Shown piece after piece: positions 30,944 to 39,003 of a stretch of 41,324 nt of DNA; within the stretch, counting starts at the first letter, position 1; each line of letters begins with the position of its first letter. The stretch comes from Gammaproteobacteria bacterium (GTDB taxonomy: Bacteria > Pseudomonadota > Gammaproteobacteria > Nitrosococcales > Methylophagaceae): positions 1-41,324 of the forward strand of contig JAOUJZ010000015.1 of assembly GCA_029882915.1 (NCBI GenBank). The letters are read 5' to 3'. The notes beneath the pieces were generated by a model, which made no database searches, had not been told where the DNA came from, and saw nothing but the letters and a program-made list of their open reading frames with translations. Made by a program: the position numbers and the translations under genes.

Positions 30944-31783
30944 TTAATCGGTGCGTAGCACGTAACGTTGATAAACCCAGCCTATCACAGCTTGATCATC
31001 GATCATTCCCCTGACTTGAAACCAGTCTTTTTGTTCGGTCAGAATGATGAGTTTATCACCAGCATTAAAGGTACCAAGCTTGCTGTATTTCAGTCCAGGT
31101 CCGGTACGGATATTTAATTGTGTCGTTGTCACACCAGTTGGATAGGCATCGTCTTGTTTAACCGGTTCAGGTATTGATTCCTCTTTCGGAATTGAAACAG
31201 CTTCAGCTTTTGGGGCTGGCTCAGGTTTTTTCACGCTGGGCGATGTTTGCTTTTTACTGCCAGGTGGTTGAATAATAATATGAACCCGTTCACCGCTAGC
31301 TTTGGGTGTGTCATCACCAACTTTAACGGGCGCAGAGTTAGCGTTCACAATGTTTTTGGTGATGTCATATTCAATACGATTACCACTGAATTCATCTCCC
31401 GCCTGCCAGACATGGCCTTGGCCGAGCAAGTAGATTTTCTGTGATTTTGCATGATATTCCATTTGTAAGGCAGTGGCGCGCACAGGCTCTTCACCTGGTT
31501 TGTGAAGCTGTTTGTAAGTGGCAAATTTACCTTGAGCAACCGCTTTGGATAGTTGTTTATCCTGATCGTAATAAAAGGTGATGATATCGCCTTCAATACG
31601 TAAGGTACCTTGAGTTAAAACGGCTTTCCCCTTGTATTGAGTAACACCTCTTTTATCGTCAAGCTGAGCATGATCTGCTTCTATGTTGATGGGTTCTTTT
31701 CGGTCGCTTGGCAATGCCCAGACTAACGTTGGTAACAAGCATAGCAATGCAATCAATAAATTATTGTGTAGGTGGCGCATCAT
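30944..31783 (-). CDS. lptA: LPS transport periplasmic protein LptA with a C-terminal SH3 domain
   Basis: A signal peptide (cut after VWA, near residue 23) is followed by the LptA/OstA beta-jellyroll domain (about 28-170: EPINIEADHAQLDDKRGVTQYKG, GNRIEYDITKNIV), which forms the periplasmic LPS bridge. It then has a Lys/Pro/Glu-rich linker (about 172-213) and a bacterial SH3 domain (about 214-279: TQLNIRTGPGLKYSKLG, IGWVYQRYVL). Standard LptA is about 185 residues, so the 279-residue length reflects this added domain, which in other proteins binds peptidoglycan or peptides. The start overlaps the end of lptC by 23 bases; downstream is lptB. Confidence 0.94.
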   Translation of the reverse strand: MMRHLHNNLLIALLCLLPTLVWALPSDRKEPINIEADHAQLDDKRGVTQYKGKAVLTQGTLRIEGDIITFYYDQDKQLSKAVAQGKFATYKQLHKPGEEPVRATALQMEYHAKSQKIYLLGQGHVWQAGDEFSGNRIEYDITKNIVNANSAPVKVGDDTPKASGERVHIIIQPPGSKKQTSPSVKKPEPAPKAEAVSIPKEESIPEPVKQDDAYPTGVTTTQLNIRTGPGLKYSKLGTFNAGDKLIILTEQKDWFQVRGMIDDQAVIGWVYQRYVLRTD

Positions 31784-32336
31784 AATGTCCTCTCACCTTG
31801 GAATGCAGGTTAATGGTCTTGTCTTCAAGTGCAGCATGTAACCCCACTGTGTTTGTTTCACCTTGAGGTGATTTTATAGTGGCTGCTGAATCAGTATATG
31901 CGGTGTTGTTAACCGTATCTATGTTGAGTTTTTCGGTATATAACTCAATTTCGGCATTGTCCTTACGAGTGATAATAACGTTGCCAGTCAGTAAAATATT
32001 TTCTCCCTTGCCTTGTGATTCACCTTTGTTGGAGGAAATGATCCAAGTGTCTTTCCCCGGTTCAATAAAATGAGCGAGAGGAGAAATGATTTCGGTGCTG
32101 TCATCTTCAGGGTAATGTGCCATTTCAGAACCAGTAATGACACGAGAGGGGTTGCCAGAGTTATCCATTACCGTCATGGTGAAGTCTGTCATGGCGTAGT
32201 CACTTGCCCGGTTAATTTCGCTAGCATGGCGGTTATTATCCGAATTGTTTTCACCAGATAGCAGCCAAATAGTGACGATTGCCAGTATTGGCAAGAGTAT
32301 TTTGGCAAGGAAAGGGATGTTAGAAATGGCGTTCAA
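31761..32336 (-). CDS. lptC: LPS export protein LptC
   Basis: A bitopic protein with one N-terminal helix (LAKILLPILAIVTIWLL) and a periplasmic jellyroll that passes LPS from LptB2FG to LptA. The blocks are YAMTDFTMTVMDNSG, HYPEDDSTEIISP and the later TDSAATIKSPQGE. The frame is open up to an ATG at 32408. The TTG at 32336 gives a normal N-terminus a few residues before the helix and a length of 191 residues, as in E. coli, so I prefer it although its ribosome site is weak. It overlaps the end of kdsC by 17 bases and the start of lptA by 23, so translation is coupled. Confidence 0.88.
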   Translation of the reverse strand: MNAISNIPFLAKILLPILAIVTIWLLSGENNSDNNRHASEINRASDYAMTDFTMTVMDNSGNPSRVITGSEMAHYPEDDSTEIISPLAHFIEPGKDTWIISSNKGESQGKGENILLTGNVIITRKDNAEIELYTEKLNIDTVNNTAYTDSAATIKSPQGETNTVGLHAALEDKTINLHSKVRGHYDAPPTQ

Positions 32337-32841
32337 TTTGATCTTGCAGGGTACCCTGTCCTTCCATAATAAGTTCACATACCTCGCGAGCAGCACCTTT
32401 GCCACCATCGGCAGGTGTTATCCAATGAGCATGTTTTTTGACTACAGCGTCAGCATCTTGAACTGCAATTGCCAGACCTACACGACTCATGATGGCTAAA
32501 TCGACCCAGTCATCTCCAACATAGGCGCATTGTTCAGGAGTCAGATTTAACTGTTCTATCAGTTTTTCAAAGGCAGGTAATTTAACTTTCTGTCCCTGAT
32601 AAATATGATTGATGCCTAAACTATTCATACGATGTTCAACAACTTGAGATGTTCGACCGGTAATAATGGCAATTTCGACTCCAGTGTATTGCAATAATTT
32701 CATACCGTGGCCATCACGTGAATGAAAAGCTTTATATTCCTCTCCATCATCACCAATAATAATACGGCCATCAGTGAGGACACCATCAACATCAAAAATA
32801 ACCAATTTTATGTTTTTTGTGCGGGCGAGAATATCTTGCAT
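32320..32841 (-). CDS. kdsC: 3-deoxy-D-manno-octulosonate 8-phosphate phosphatase
   Basis: KdsC removes the phosphate from Kdo-8-phosphate, the last step before CMP activation. It is a compact HAD-family enzyme of 173 residues: motif I FDVDGVLTDG (nucleophile Asp17, Asp19), motif II IITGRTS, and motif IV YVGDDWVDLAIM. There is no cap domain, as usual for this tetrameric type. It lies between kdsD (29-base gap) and lptC. Confidence 0.96.
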   Translation of the reverse strand: MQDILARTKNIKLVIFDVDGVLTDGRIIIGDDGEEYKAFHSRDGHGMKLLQYTGVEIAIITGRTSQVVEHRMNSLGINHIYQGQKVKLPAFEKLIEQLNLTPEQCAYVGDDWVDLAIMSRVGLAIAVQDADAVVKKHAHWITPADGGKGAAREVCELIMEGQGTLQDQIERHF

Positions 32842-32870
32842 TGTTATGTCCTAAACCATTCAGACTAGTG

Positions 32871-33854
32871 TTATACCACGCCTGCACGTAGCAGATCATG
32901 CATGTTGATGGCACCAACAAGTTGTTGGTCTGTATTTGTTATTAATAAGGCATTAATTTTATAGCGCTGCATTAATTCCAGTACTTCTGCTGCCAACATA
33001 GTAGGCTGACCTGTTTTACAGTCCACAGTCATAAAATTAGCAATAGTGGTGGTGTGTATATCGACAGTTTGAGCCAGCACCCGTCGTAAATCACCATCGG
33101 TAAAAATACCAACAATACTGCCCTGATCATCAATGACGGCTGTCATACCTAGACCTTTGTTAGTCATTTCAACCAATGCTTCACTGATCAGCGCCTTATG
33201 ACTGACCTGAGGAATGGATTCTCCTGTATGCATGATATCACTGACATGTAGCAGTAAACGTCTCCCTAAATTACCTCCAGGGTGGGACAAAGCAAAATCT
33301 TCAGCAGTAAAACCGCGGGCTTCTAGTAAAGCGATGGCTAACGCATCACCCATTACCAGCGAAGTAGTGGTACTGGAGGTAGGAGCTAAACCGAGTGGGC
33401 ATGCTTCTTTGGCCGCACTGACATCAATATTAACATTGGCACTTTTTGCCAAGGTTGATTGTGCTTTGCCAGTCATTACAATCAGCGGAACACCTAAGCG
33501 TTTTATTATAGGGAGGATTGTTAATATCTCGCTGGTTTCACCTGAATTGGATAATGCCAGTACTACATCTTTGTCTGTGATCATCCCTAAATCACCATGG
33601 CTAGCTTCACCAGGGTGGACAAAAAATGCGGGACTGCCAGTGCTGGCTAATGTGGCCGCAATTTTGCCACCAATATGGCCTGATTTACCCATGCCAATCA
33701 CAATGATACGGCCTTCACAATGAAGTAGGTATTGGCATGCTTCAACAAAAGCATCATCAATGCGTTCACGTAAAGCACAGATGGCCTCAATTTCAGTGTT
33801 GATAACCGCCAGACCAAGTGATTTTAGTTGTTGTGATTCGGTATCGGTGCTCAC
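32871..33854 (-). CDS. kdsD: D-arabinose 5-phosphate isomerase
   Basis: KdsD converts ribulose 5-phosphate to arabinose 5-phosphate, the first step of Kdo synthesis. The 327-residue protein has an N-terminal SIS sugar-isomerase domain (about 40-175: VIGMGKSGHIGGKIAATLASTG, FVHPGEASHGDLGM, LALSNSGETSE) and two C-terminal CBS domains (about 205-325). The length matches E. coli KdsD. Its ATG overlaps the stop codon of the antiporter gene upstream (ATGA), the conserved yrbG-kdsD junction. Confidence 0.97.
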   Translation of the reverse strand: MSTDTESQQLKSLGLAVINTEIEAICALRERIDDAFVEACQYLLHCEGRIIVIGMGKSGHIGGKIAATLASTGSPAFFVHPGEASHGDLGMITDKDVVLALSNSGETSEILTILPIIKRLGVPLIVMTGKAQSTLAKSANVNIDVSAAKEACPLGLAPTSSTTTSLVMGDALAIALLEARGFTAEDFALSHPGGNLGRRLLLHVSDIMHTGESIPQVSHKALISEALVEMTNKGLGMTAVIDDQGSIVGIFTDGDLRRVLAQTVDIHTTTIANFMTVDCKTGQPTMLAAEVLELMQRYKINALLITNTDQQLVGAINMHDLLRAGVV

Positions 33855-34837
33855 ACGGGTATTCCTGTAGTGCTTTGATATGCCAATAAACTATTATATG
33901 TGATGTAAACCAATAATAGGGCTGAACCGGCAACACGTCCTATGTGATTTTTTTGTCCTGTATGAGCAAACAAAAATAACATTACAAACAGCCCAACCAT
34001 AAATGGAAAGTCTCGATACAATAACGCAGATTCGACCTGTGAAGGCTGAATAAGACCGGGCATAGCCAATACAGCCAGCAAATTGAACATGTTTGAACCT
34101 AAAATATTGCCTATAGCAATGTCATGTTCATGTTTCAGGGCGGAGATCACTGAAGCTGCTAGCTCAGGCAGACTGGTACCGATAGCGACAATAGTGAGAC
34201 CAATAATTAAGTCACTAACGCCTAATAATGTGGCAACTCCTGTTGCACCCCAAACCAACGATTTTGAGCCAGACAGCAATGCAATGAGCCCGATGATAAA
34301 GCTCAATATAGATTGCTTTGTCGTCATTTTAGGCTTGGAAAATTCTTTGTTGAATTCTTGCTTTAGAGGATCACTTTTGCCGCTACGCATGGCAAGATAA
34401 GCCATTCCAAATAAGGTCAGGATGAAGCCAGAAAACAAAATAATGCCATCCATGTACCCGAGGTATTGATCCCACAGCAGAAATAAAGCAACAGCCATGA
34501 CAAAAGCGAGCATAGGAAATTCACGTTTTAAGGTGTCAGAGTGAACAGCTAGCGGTGTGATGAGTATAGTGATACCGAGTACCAAACCAACATTAGCAAT
34601 ATTGGAACCAAGTGCATTGCCTATTCCCAGAGCAGGCGCACCATCAAAAGAAGCCAGAGCAGAAACCAGCATTTCAGGTGCAGATGTTCCAAAGCCAACA
34701 ATGGTAAGACCTACGATAAGTGGCGAAACCCCAAAATTGGTAGCGATGTTTGCTGCACCATCGACAAAGCGATCAGCTCCCCATATCAGAACAGCAAAAC
34801 CAGCAATAATAGCGATAATAAACAGGACAGTAGTCAT
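33851..34837 (-). CDS. yrbG: Calcium/sodium antiporter, YrbG family
   Basis: A 328-residue inner membrane protein of the cation/calcium exchanger superfamily. It is built of two inverted Na_Ca_ex repeats, each with the alpha-motif: IVGFGTSAPEMLVSA in the first half and IVAIGTSLPELAASV in the second, plus NALGSN and NILGSN pore segments. About ten membrane segments are visible. It is predicted to exchange Ca2+ for Na+ or H+. It opens the Kdo/LPS-export set, where its link to LPS may be provision of divalent cation balance; this is inference. Confidence 0.95.
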   Translation of the reverse strand: MTTVLFIIAIIAGFAVLIWGADRFVDGAANIATNFGVSPLIVGLTIVGFGTSAPEMLVSALASFDGAPALGIGNALGSNIANVGLVLGITILITPLAVHSDTLKREFPMLAFVMAVALFLLWDQYLGYMDGIILFSGFILTLFGMAYLAMRSGKSDPLKQEFNKEFSKPKMTTKQSILSFIIGLIALLSGSKSLVWGATGVATLLGVSDLIIGLTIVAIGTSLPELAASVISALKHEHDIAIGNILGSNMFNLLAVLAMPGLIQPSQVESALLYRDFPFMVGLFVMLFLFAHTGQKNHIGRVAGSALLLVYITYNSLLAYQSTTGIPV

Positions 34838-34867
34838 AAATTCGGGCTAATTCTTCACAAGTGGTAA

Positions 34868-34894
34868 CAAAAAAAGCCGGACAGTTGTCCGGCT
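34868..34894 (-). terminator. Rho-independent terminator of mlaA
   Basis: On the minus strand a GC-rich stem AGCCGGACA / TGTCCGGCT is followed by a run of seven T. It lies 35 bases beyond the mlaA stop and separates mlaA from the yrbG-kdsD-lpt operon. Confidence 0.9.
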
Positions 34895-34928
34895 CTTTAT
34901 TATATGTTGCTAGGAGCAGCTTGTCCCA

Positions 34929-35654
34929 TTAGTCTGAAAATACATCAAAATCTTCTTCTGGCGGGTTACCATCATAGACCAGATTTTGGCGGCGTTGAAG
35001 ATAAGCGCCGCGAACATAGCTATATTCATCTATAGCTGCTTCATCGAGCACTTTTTCTACGCTAAGCAAGTTTGCTCGGTTATCAATAATGCGTAATGCA
35101 TACAGCCCGTTTCTAGTAGCGGGATCATCAAGATAATTAACGGGATCAGTAAAAGCATCACCAATCAACCCAAAGGTATCGCGGATATTACGTGGTCCAA
35201 AGAAAGGCAAAACAAAATAGGGACCAGGTTTGACCCCCCAGACACCTAGGGTTTGACCAAAATCTTCATCGTGTTTTTCATAACCAGAATAACCAGCCAC
35301 ATCAAATAAACCTGCAACACCGACGGTACTGTTTAGTACAAAACGCCCTGTGTCATGAAATGCCTGACCAAATTTGAGTTGAAGCAGATCGTTTAGTATT
35401 ACCGTTATTTCATTCAGATTGCTGAAGAAGTTGCTGATACCTTTACTAATGGGATCAGGGACTATTGCATCGTAGCCTTTCGCAGCAGGTTTTGTGATTG
35501 CACGGTCAAGAAGATCGTTGAATTTATACATTGCACGGTTATAACCTTCCAATGGATCATTCACGCCTTCAGAGTGTTGTGTGGTCGCACAGCCGCTCAT
35601 TATTAAAGCAATAGCGAGCATGTTGATTCTAATCAGCATTGTCAATTTAGACAT
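34929..35654 (-). CDS. mlaA: Outer membrane lipid asymmetry lipoprotein MlaA (VacJ)
   Basis: MlaA removes misplaced phospholipids from the outer leaflet of the outer membrane and hands them to MlaC. It has a signal peptide with lipobox LIMSGC, then the family core: NDPLEGYNRAMYKFN, the GRFVLNSTVGVAGLFD block, EDFGQTLGVWGVKPGPYFVLPFFGP and NIRDTFG, and an acidic C-terminus. The frame continues 40 codons upstream, but the ATG at 35654 with GGA just upstream gives the normal lipoprotein N-terminus (241 residues). No mlaFEDCB genes are nearby, which is common. Confidence 0.95.
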   Translation of the reverse strand: MSKLTMLIRINMLAIALIMSGCATTQHSEGVNDPLEGYNRAMYKFNDLLDRAITKPAAKGYDAIVPDPISKGISNFFSNLNEITVILNDLLQLKFGQAFHDTGRFVLNSTVGVAGLFDVAGYSGYEKHDEDFGQTLGVWGVKPGPYFVLPFFGPRNIRDTFGLIGDAFTDPVNYLDDPATRNGLYALRIIDNRANLLSVEKVLDEAAIDEYSYVRGAYLQRRQNLVYDGNPPEEDFDVFSD

Positions 35655-35909
35655 AATTTCCAGTCTTATCCTTAATGAATTGTGCTGAATAATCTCATGG
35701 TAATAGTCAGTGTTGCAAGTTGTGTGTGGTAAGACACGCAAAAGCCAGATAGTTAAGTGGTAAAAATACAACAATTTGATTTTGTTTGATGCAAATTTAT
35801 AGTCTCAGGAGCGATATTTTCCTTTATCTAGTCTTAATATTCCTCTCCAAGGAACTTGCTCATTAAGCTTGCAGTATAATCACAGTGAATTATAAATAAC
35901 GTGTAAGTA
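35655..35909. other. Divergent control region between mlaA and prlC
   Basis: This is the longest gene-free stretch (255 bases). No small gene or RNA is evident. For mlaA a weak promoter candidate on the minus strand is TTGCAA (35718-35713) and GATTAT (35694-35689) with an 18-base spacer. For prlC there is a TATAAT listed separately. The rest is AT-rich without visible repeats. Confidence 0.4.
35875..35880 (+). promoter_or_regulatory. Likely -10 box of prlC
   Basis: A perfect TATAAT, 29 bases before the prlC ATG. The -35 region is poor (GAACTT at the expected position). I saw no CIRCE- or sigma-32-like elements. Confidence 0.45.
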
Positions 35910-37952
35910 ATGATGACAAATCCTTTATTAGAAAATACTGTGTTACCCGCTTTTTCAACAATTCAACCGCAACATATAGAATCCGCACTGGATCAAGTTC
36001 TAAGTGAAGCAAGACTGACGGTTGAAAATTTATTACAGACTATTGAACAGCCAACATGGCAAACATTGGTGATGCCTATGGAGGCTCTTGATGCCAGTAT
36101 AGATAAGGTGTGGTCGCCAGTCAGTCATCTTAATTCAGTGATGAATTCAGACGAATTACGTGTTGCATATAACGCATGTTTGCCAAAATTGAGTCAGTTC
36201 GGTACCGAGCTCGGTCAAAATGAAGACTTATATAAAGCATACAAGACACTGGCTGATAGCTCTGCCTACACAGATTTAGATGTGGCTCAGAAAAAAGTGA
36301 TTGATAATGCCTTACGTGATTTTCGACTGTCTGGGGTCGAGTTATCAAAACAAGACCGTGACCGCTTCAAACAAATTTCGCAATTACTGACTGAACAAAC
36401 TGCCAAATTTGAAGAAAATTTAATGGATGCTACTCATGCATGGAAGAAGCATATTACCGATGAAGCCTTGCTGGCAGGGTTACCTGAATCCACAAAAGCC
36501 ATGGCAGCACAGTTTGCCAAACGTGATGGTCTGGATGGATGGTTGTTTACTCTGGATTTCCCATCTTATATGCCAGTAATGAGCTATGCTGACGATCGTG
36601 ATTTCCGAGAGGAAATGTACACCGCTTTTGCGACCAAAGCCTCTGATCAAGGACCTTATGCGGATCAATGGGACAACACGCAAGTGATGGCTGATATTCT
36701 CAAGTTACGTCATGAACTGGCTCAGTTAATTGGCTTTGATAATCATGCGCAACGATCTTTGGCAACAAAAATGGCGCAATCGCCACAACAGGTTTTAGAC
36801 TTTTTAAATGATTTGGCAGCACGCTCAAAACCAATTGCAGAAAAAGAATTTGCAGAGCTGAAAGCGTTTGCCAAAGAAACAGCGAACATGGCCGAGCTGG
36901 AAGCATGGGATGTCACCTACTTTGCTGAAAAATTGCGTCAACAGCGCTATTCAATTTCACAAGAAGAGCTGAAACCGTATTTTCCTGAAGATAAAATCGT
37001 ATCTGGCTTGTTTGCGGTTGTTAATAAACTATATGGACTTGAAATTACTGAACGCCATGATGTGGACGTCTGGCATAAAGATGTCCGATTTTTTAATATT
37101 TTTGATAGTAATGGTGAGTTACGCGGTCAATTTTATTTAGATCTGTATGCCCGCAACCACAAACGTGGTGGTGCCTGGATGGATGAATGCCTTATTCGTC
37201 GTCAAACAGAACAGGGTATTCAAACCCCGGTTGCCTTTTTAACCTGTAATTTTTCTGAACCTGTCGGTGATAAACCTGCTTTATTTACCCATGATGAAGT
37301 GACCACCTTATTCCATGAATTTGGTCATGGCCTGCATCATATGCTGACTAAAATTCATCATGCGGGCGTATCGGGTATTAATGGCGTACCGTGGGATGCA
37401 GTCGAATTGCCAAGCCAGTTTATGGAAAACTGGGCATGGGAACGTGAAGCATTGGATCTGATTTCAGGCCACTATGAAACCGGCGAAGTATTGCCACAAG
37501 ATTTGTTCGATAAAATGATTGCTGCTCGCAACTTCCAATCTGCAATGACCATGGTCAGACAACTGGAATTTTCATTATTTGATTTCAGATTACATCTTGA
37601 ATATGACCCAGAGCAGCAGAATCAGGTTGATGCCTTATTAGCAGAAGTACGCGAACAGGTTGCTGTGGTTAAACCGCCAAAGTTTAATCGTTTTGCCCAT
37701 AGTTTCTCGCATATTTTTGCGGGGGGATATGCCGCCGGTTACTACAGCTATAAATGGGCAGAAGTATTATCAGCCGATGCGTTTTCCAAGTTTGAAGAAC
37801 AAGGTATCTTTGATCGCAAGACGGGCATTGAATTTTTGGAATCCATTTTGGAACAAGGTGGATCACGTGAGCCAATGGAACTGTTCATCGAATTCCGCGG
37901 CCGCGAACCAGCGATAGATGCATTATTACGGCACACTGGCATTGCCGCGTAA
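35910..37952 (+). CDS. prlC: Oligopeptidase A (M3 family zinc peptidase)
   Basis: PrlC degrades short peptides, including cleaved signal peptides, in the cytoplasm. The 680-residue protein has the family N-terminus (NPLLENTVLPAFSTIQPQHIESAL), a long helical middle, and the zinc motif FHEFGHGLHHML (HEXXH near residue 470) with the downstream acidic ligand region GVPWDAVELPSQFMENWAWE. Length matches E. coli PrlC. The ATG at 35910 is followed by a second ATG; the ribosome site is weak. A terminator follows. Confidence 0.97.
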   Translation: MMTNPLLENTVLPAFSTIQPQHIESALDQVLSEARLTVENLLQTIEQPTWQTLVMPMEALDASIDKVWSPVSHLNSVMNSDELRVAYNACLPKLSQFGTELGQNEDLYKAYKTLADSSAYTDLDVAQKKVIDNALRDFRLSGVELSKQDRDRFKQISQLLTEQTAKFEENLMDATHAWKKHITDEALLAGLPESTKAMAAQFAKRDGLDGWLFTLDFPSYMPVMSYADDRDFREEMYTAFATKASDQGPYADQWDNTQVMADILKLRHELAQLIGFDNHAQRSLATKMAQSPQQVLDFLNDLAARSKPIAEKEFAELKAFAKETANMAELEAWDVTYFAEKLRQQRYSISQEELKPYFPEDKIVSGLFAVVNKLYGLEITERHDVDVWHKDVRFFNIFDSNGELRGQFYLDLYARNHKRGGAWMDECLIRRQTEQGIQTPVAFLTCNFSEPVGDKPALFTHDEVTTLFHEFGHGLHHMLTKIHHAGVSGINGVPWDAVELPSQFMENWAWEREALDLISGHYETGEVLPQDLFDKMIAARNFQSAMTMVRQLEFSLFDFRLHLEYDPEQQNQVDALLAEVREQVAVVKPPKFNRFAHSFSHIFAGGYAAGYYSYKWAEVLSADAFSKFEEQGIFDRKTGIEFLESILEQGGSREPMELFIEFRGREPAIDALLRHTGIAA

Positions 37953-37979
37953 GCGTTAATCCATAAATACTGGATAATG

Positions 37980-38029
37980 AAGCCACTAGAGTGCTTGTCC
38001 CTATGACATCAAGTGTTCTCTAGTGGTTT
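37980..38029 (+). terminator. Terminator of prlC (long hairpin)
   Basis: AAGCCACTAGAG pairs with CTCTAGTGGTTT (one G-T pair), with an inner CTTG/CAAG helix. A short T run ends it on the plus strand. It lies against the convergent YbiI-type gene and may also help end its transcript. Confidence 0.75.
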
Positions 38030-38033
38030 TAAC

Positions 38034-38300
38034 TTAGCGTAACTGACTGTCTTTACTGCCACGGCGATTGAACAGGTTCAACGCCTTGTTTTCGTTATCG
38101 ATGATTTCCTGACAGTGCACACATAAACGAACCCCGGGAACGGCCTTACGTCGGCCTTCAGGTATTTCTACCTCACACTCTTCACAATGCGTTAAGCTTT
38201 CACCGTGTGGCAGGCGTGAACGCGCTTGCGTCACGGCATCTTCAACACTCGCATCAATCTGATCCTGAACAGCCCCATCTCGAGACCAACCTCCAGCCAT
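38034..38300 (-). CDS. ybiI: DksA/TraR-type C4 zinc-finger protein, YbiI family
   Basis: An 88-residue protein nearly colinear with E. coli YbiI: MAGGWSRDGAVQDQI at the start, the C4 zinc finger CEECEVEIPEGRR and GVRLCVHCQ, and the C-terminal NRRGSKDSQLR. It resembles the zinc finger of DksA but lacks its long coiled-coil. Whether it acts on RNA polymerase is unknown. The frame extends to a TTG at 38312; the ATG at 38300 with GGAG six bases upstream matches the family start. Confidence 0.94.
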   Translation of the reverse strand: MAGGWSRDGAVQDQIDASVEDAVTQARSRLPHGESLTHCEECEVEIPEGRRKAVPGVRLCVHCQEIIDNENKALNLFNRRGSKDSQLR

Positions 38301-38352
38301 AACATTCTCCAATAGACTGTATTAACAAGCATAATTTTCTCATAGTGATGAG

Positions 38353-38775
38353 TTAAGAGTGTACCTTTATATACCATTTTGGCTTTATTCTTCCGAGATC
38401 TTTTCGAATATTATTTTTTAGTGATTTTTTGGAATCGAGAACATACTGCTCAGCACCGTTGCGAACAAAAACGGCCCAATGCCAAAATGGCTTTCGGTCT
38501 TCTAAGTGCCAATTAGTTGATATTAGCGCGCAGTCTGGAAGTGATTTCCAATCTTCAAATGCTTTTTCTTCTTGATCAGTGCCAATACCGAATTTTGCTA
38601 ATAAATTTCGAACATGCTGTGGATCAGACCAAAGCGATTGATCTTCAGCATATATACCCATGCCATTTGCAATTTTTTTAGCTTCCTTATAAGTCAGGCC
38701 TGCAATTGCAGCTGAACTTGCAATTCCACACCCTGTTATTTCTTCTTGAACTACTGGCTTCATTTTTTTACGCAT
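38353..38775 (-). CDS. C39-like papain-fold cysteine peptidase-type protein, orphan
   Basis: A 140-residue protein without signal peptide or membrane helix. The N-terminus has the papain-like arrangement Gln10-x5-Cys16 (QEEITGCGIASSAAIAG). His99 (FWHWAVFV) and Asp114 (YVLDS) follow at the spacing expected for the C39 peptidase fold, so a Gln/Cys/His/Asp catalytic set can be read. C39 domains normally remove double-glycine leaders as part of ABC exporters; here there is no transporter or precursor nearby. It could be a free-standing peptidase, a deamidase-like enzyme or an inactive relative. I do not recognise a named family. The first of two ATGs (38775, 38763) is used; the ribosome site is weak for both. 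Confidence 0.65.
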   Translation of the reverse strand: MRKKMKPVVQEEITGCGIASSAAIAGLTYKEAKKIANGMGIYAEDQSLWSDPQHVRNLLAKFGIGTDQEEKAFEDWKSLPDCALISTNWHLEDRKPFWHWAVFVRNGAEQYVLDSKKSLKNNIRKDLGRIKPKWYIKVHS

Positions 38776-39003
38776 AACTTGTTATTTAAAGAGGAATTTT
38801 TTTTATAGTTTTTATACCTGTACGGACTATAGTTCCCTGCAATTGAACAAGCAAGCTAAAAGCACGAACTATCAATGTTCTATCAAAACAGTCCATCTGA
38901 TAAAGTCTAAATGTAACTCTAAATCTAATTAATGAGTGATGCGAACGGATATTTCGTTGATAATAATACAGAGAAGACATAAGACAATTGGATAACTGAG
39001 ATA
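38776..39003. other. Divergent gap between the C39-like gene and ubiD
   Basis: About 228 AT-rich bases with no convincing gene. A weak promoter-like TTGATA followed 17 bases later by TAAGAC lies upstream of ubiD. Nothing else stands out. Confidence 0.3.

Noticed and set aside
33214-33723. A 169-codon open frame on the plus strand opposite kdsD
   Set aside because: It lies wholly antisense to a clear kdsD gene, its Ser/Pro/Ala-rich product shows no family features, and such frames arise from codon bias of the true strand.
34083-34850. Two plus-strand frames (105 and 97 codons) opposite yrbG
   Set aside because: They are antisense shadows of a conserved membrane protein gene, without signals of their own.
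38786-38980. A 64-codon minus-strand frame in the gap before ubiD
   Set aside because: Composition is unlike a protein, there is no ribosome site and no family resemblance; more likely chance in AT-rich DNA.
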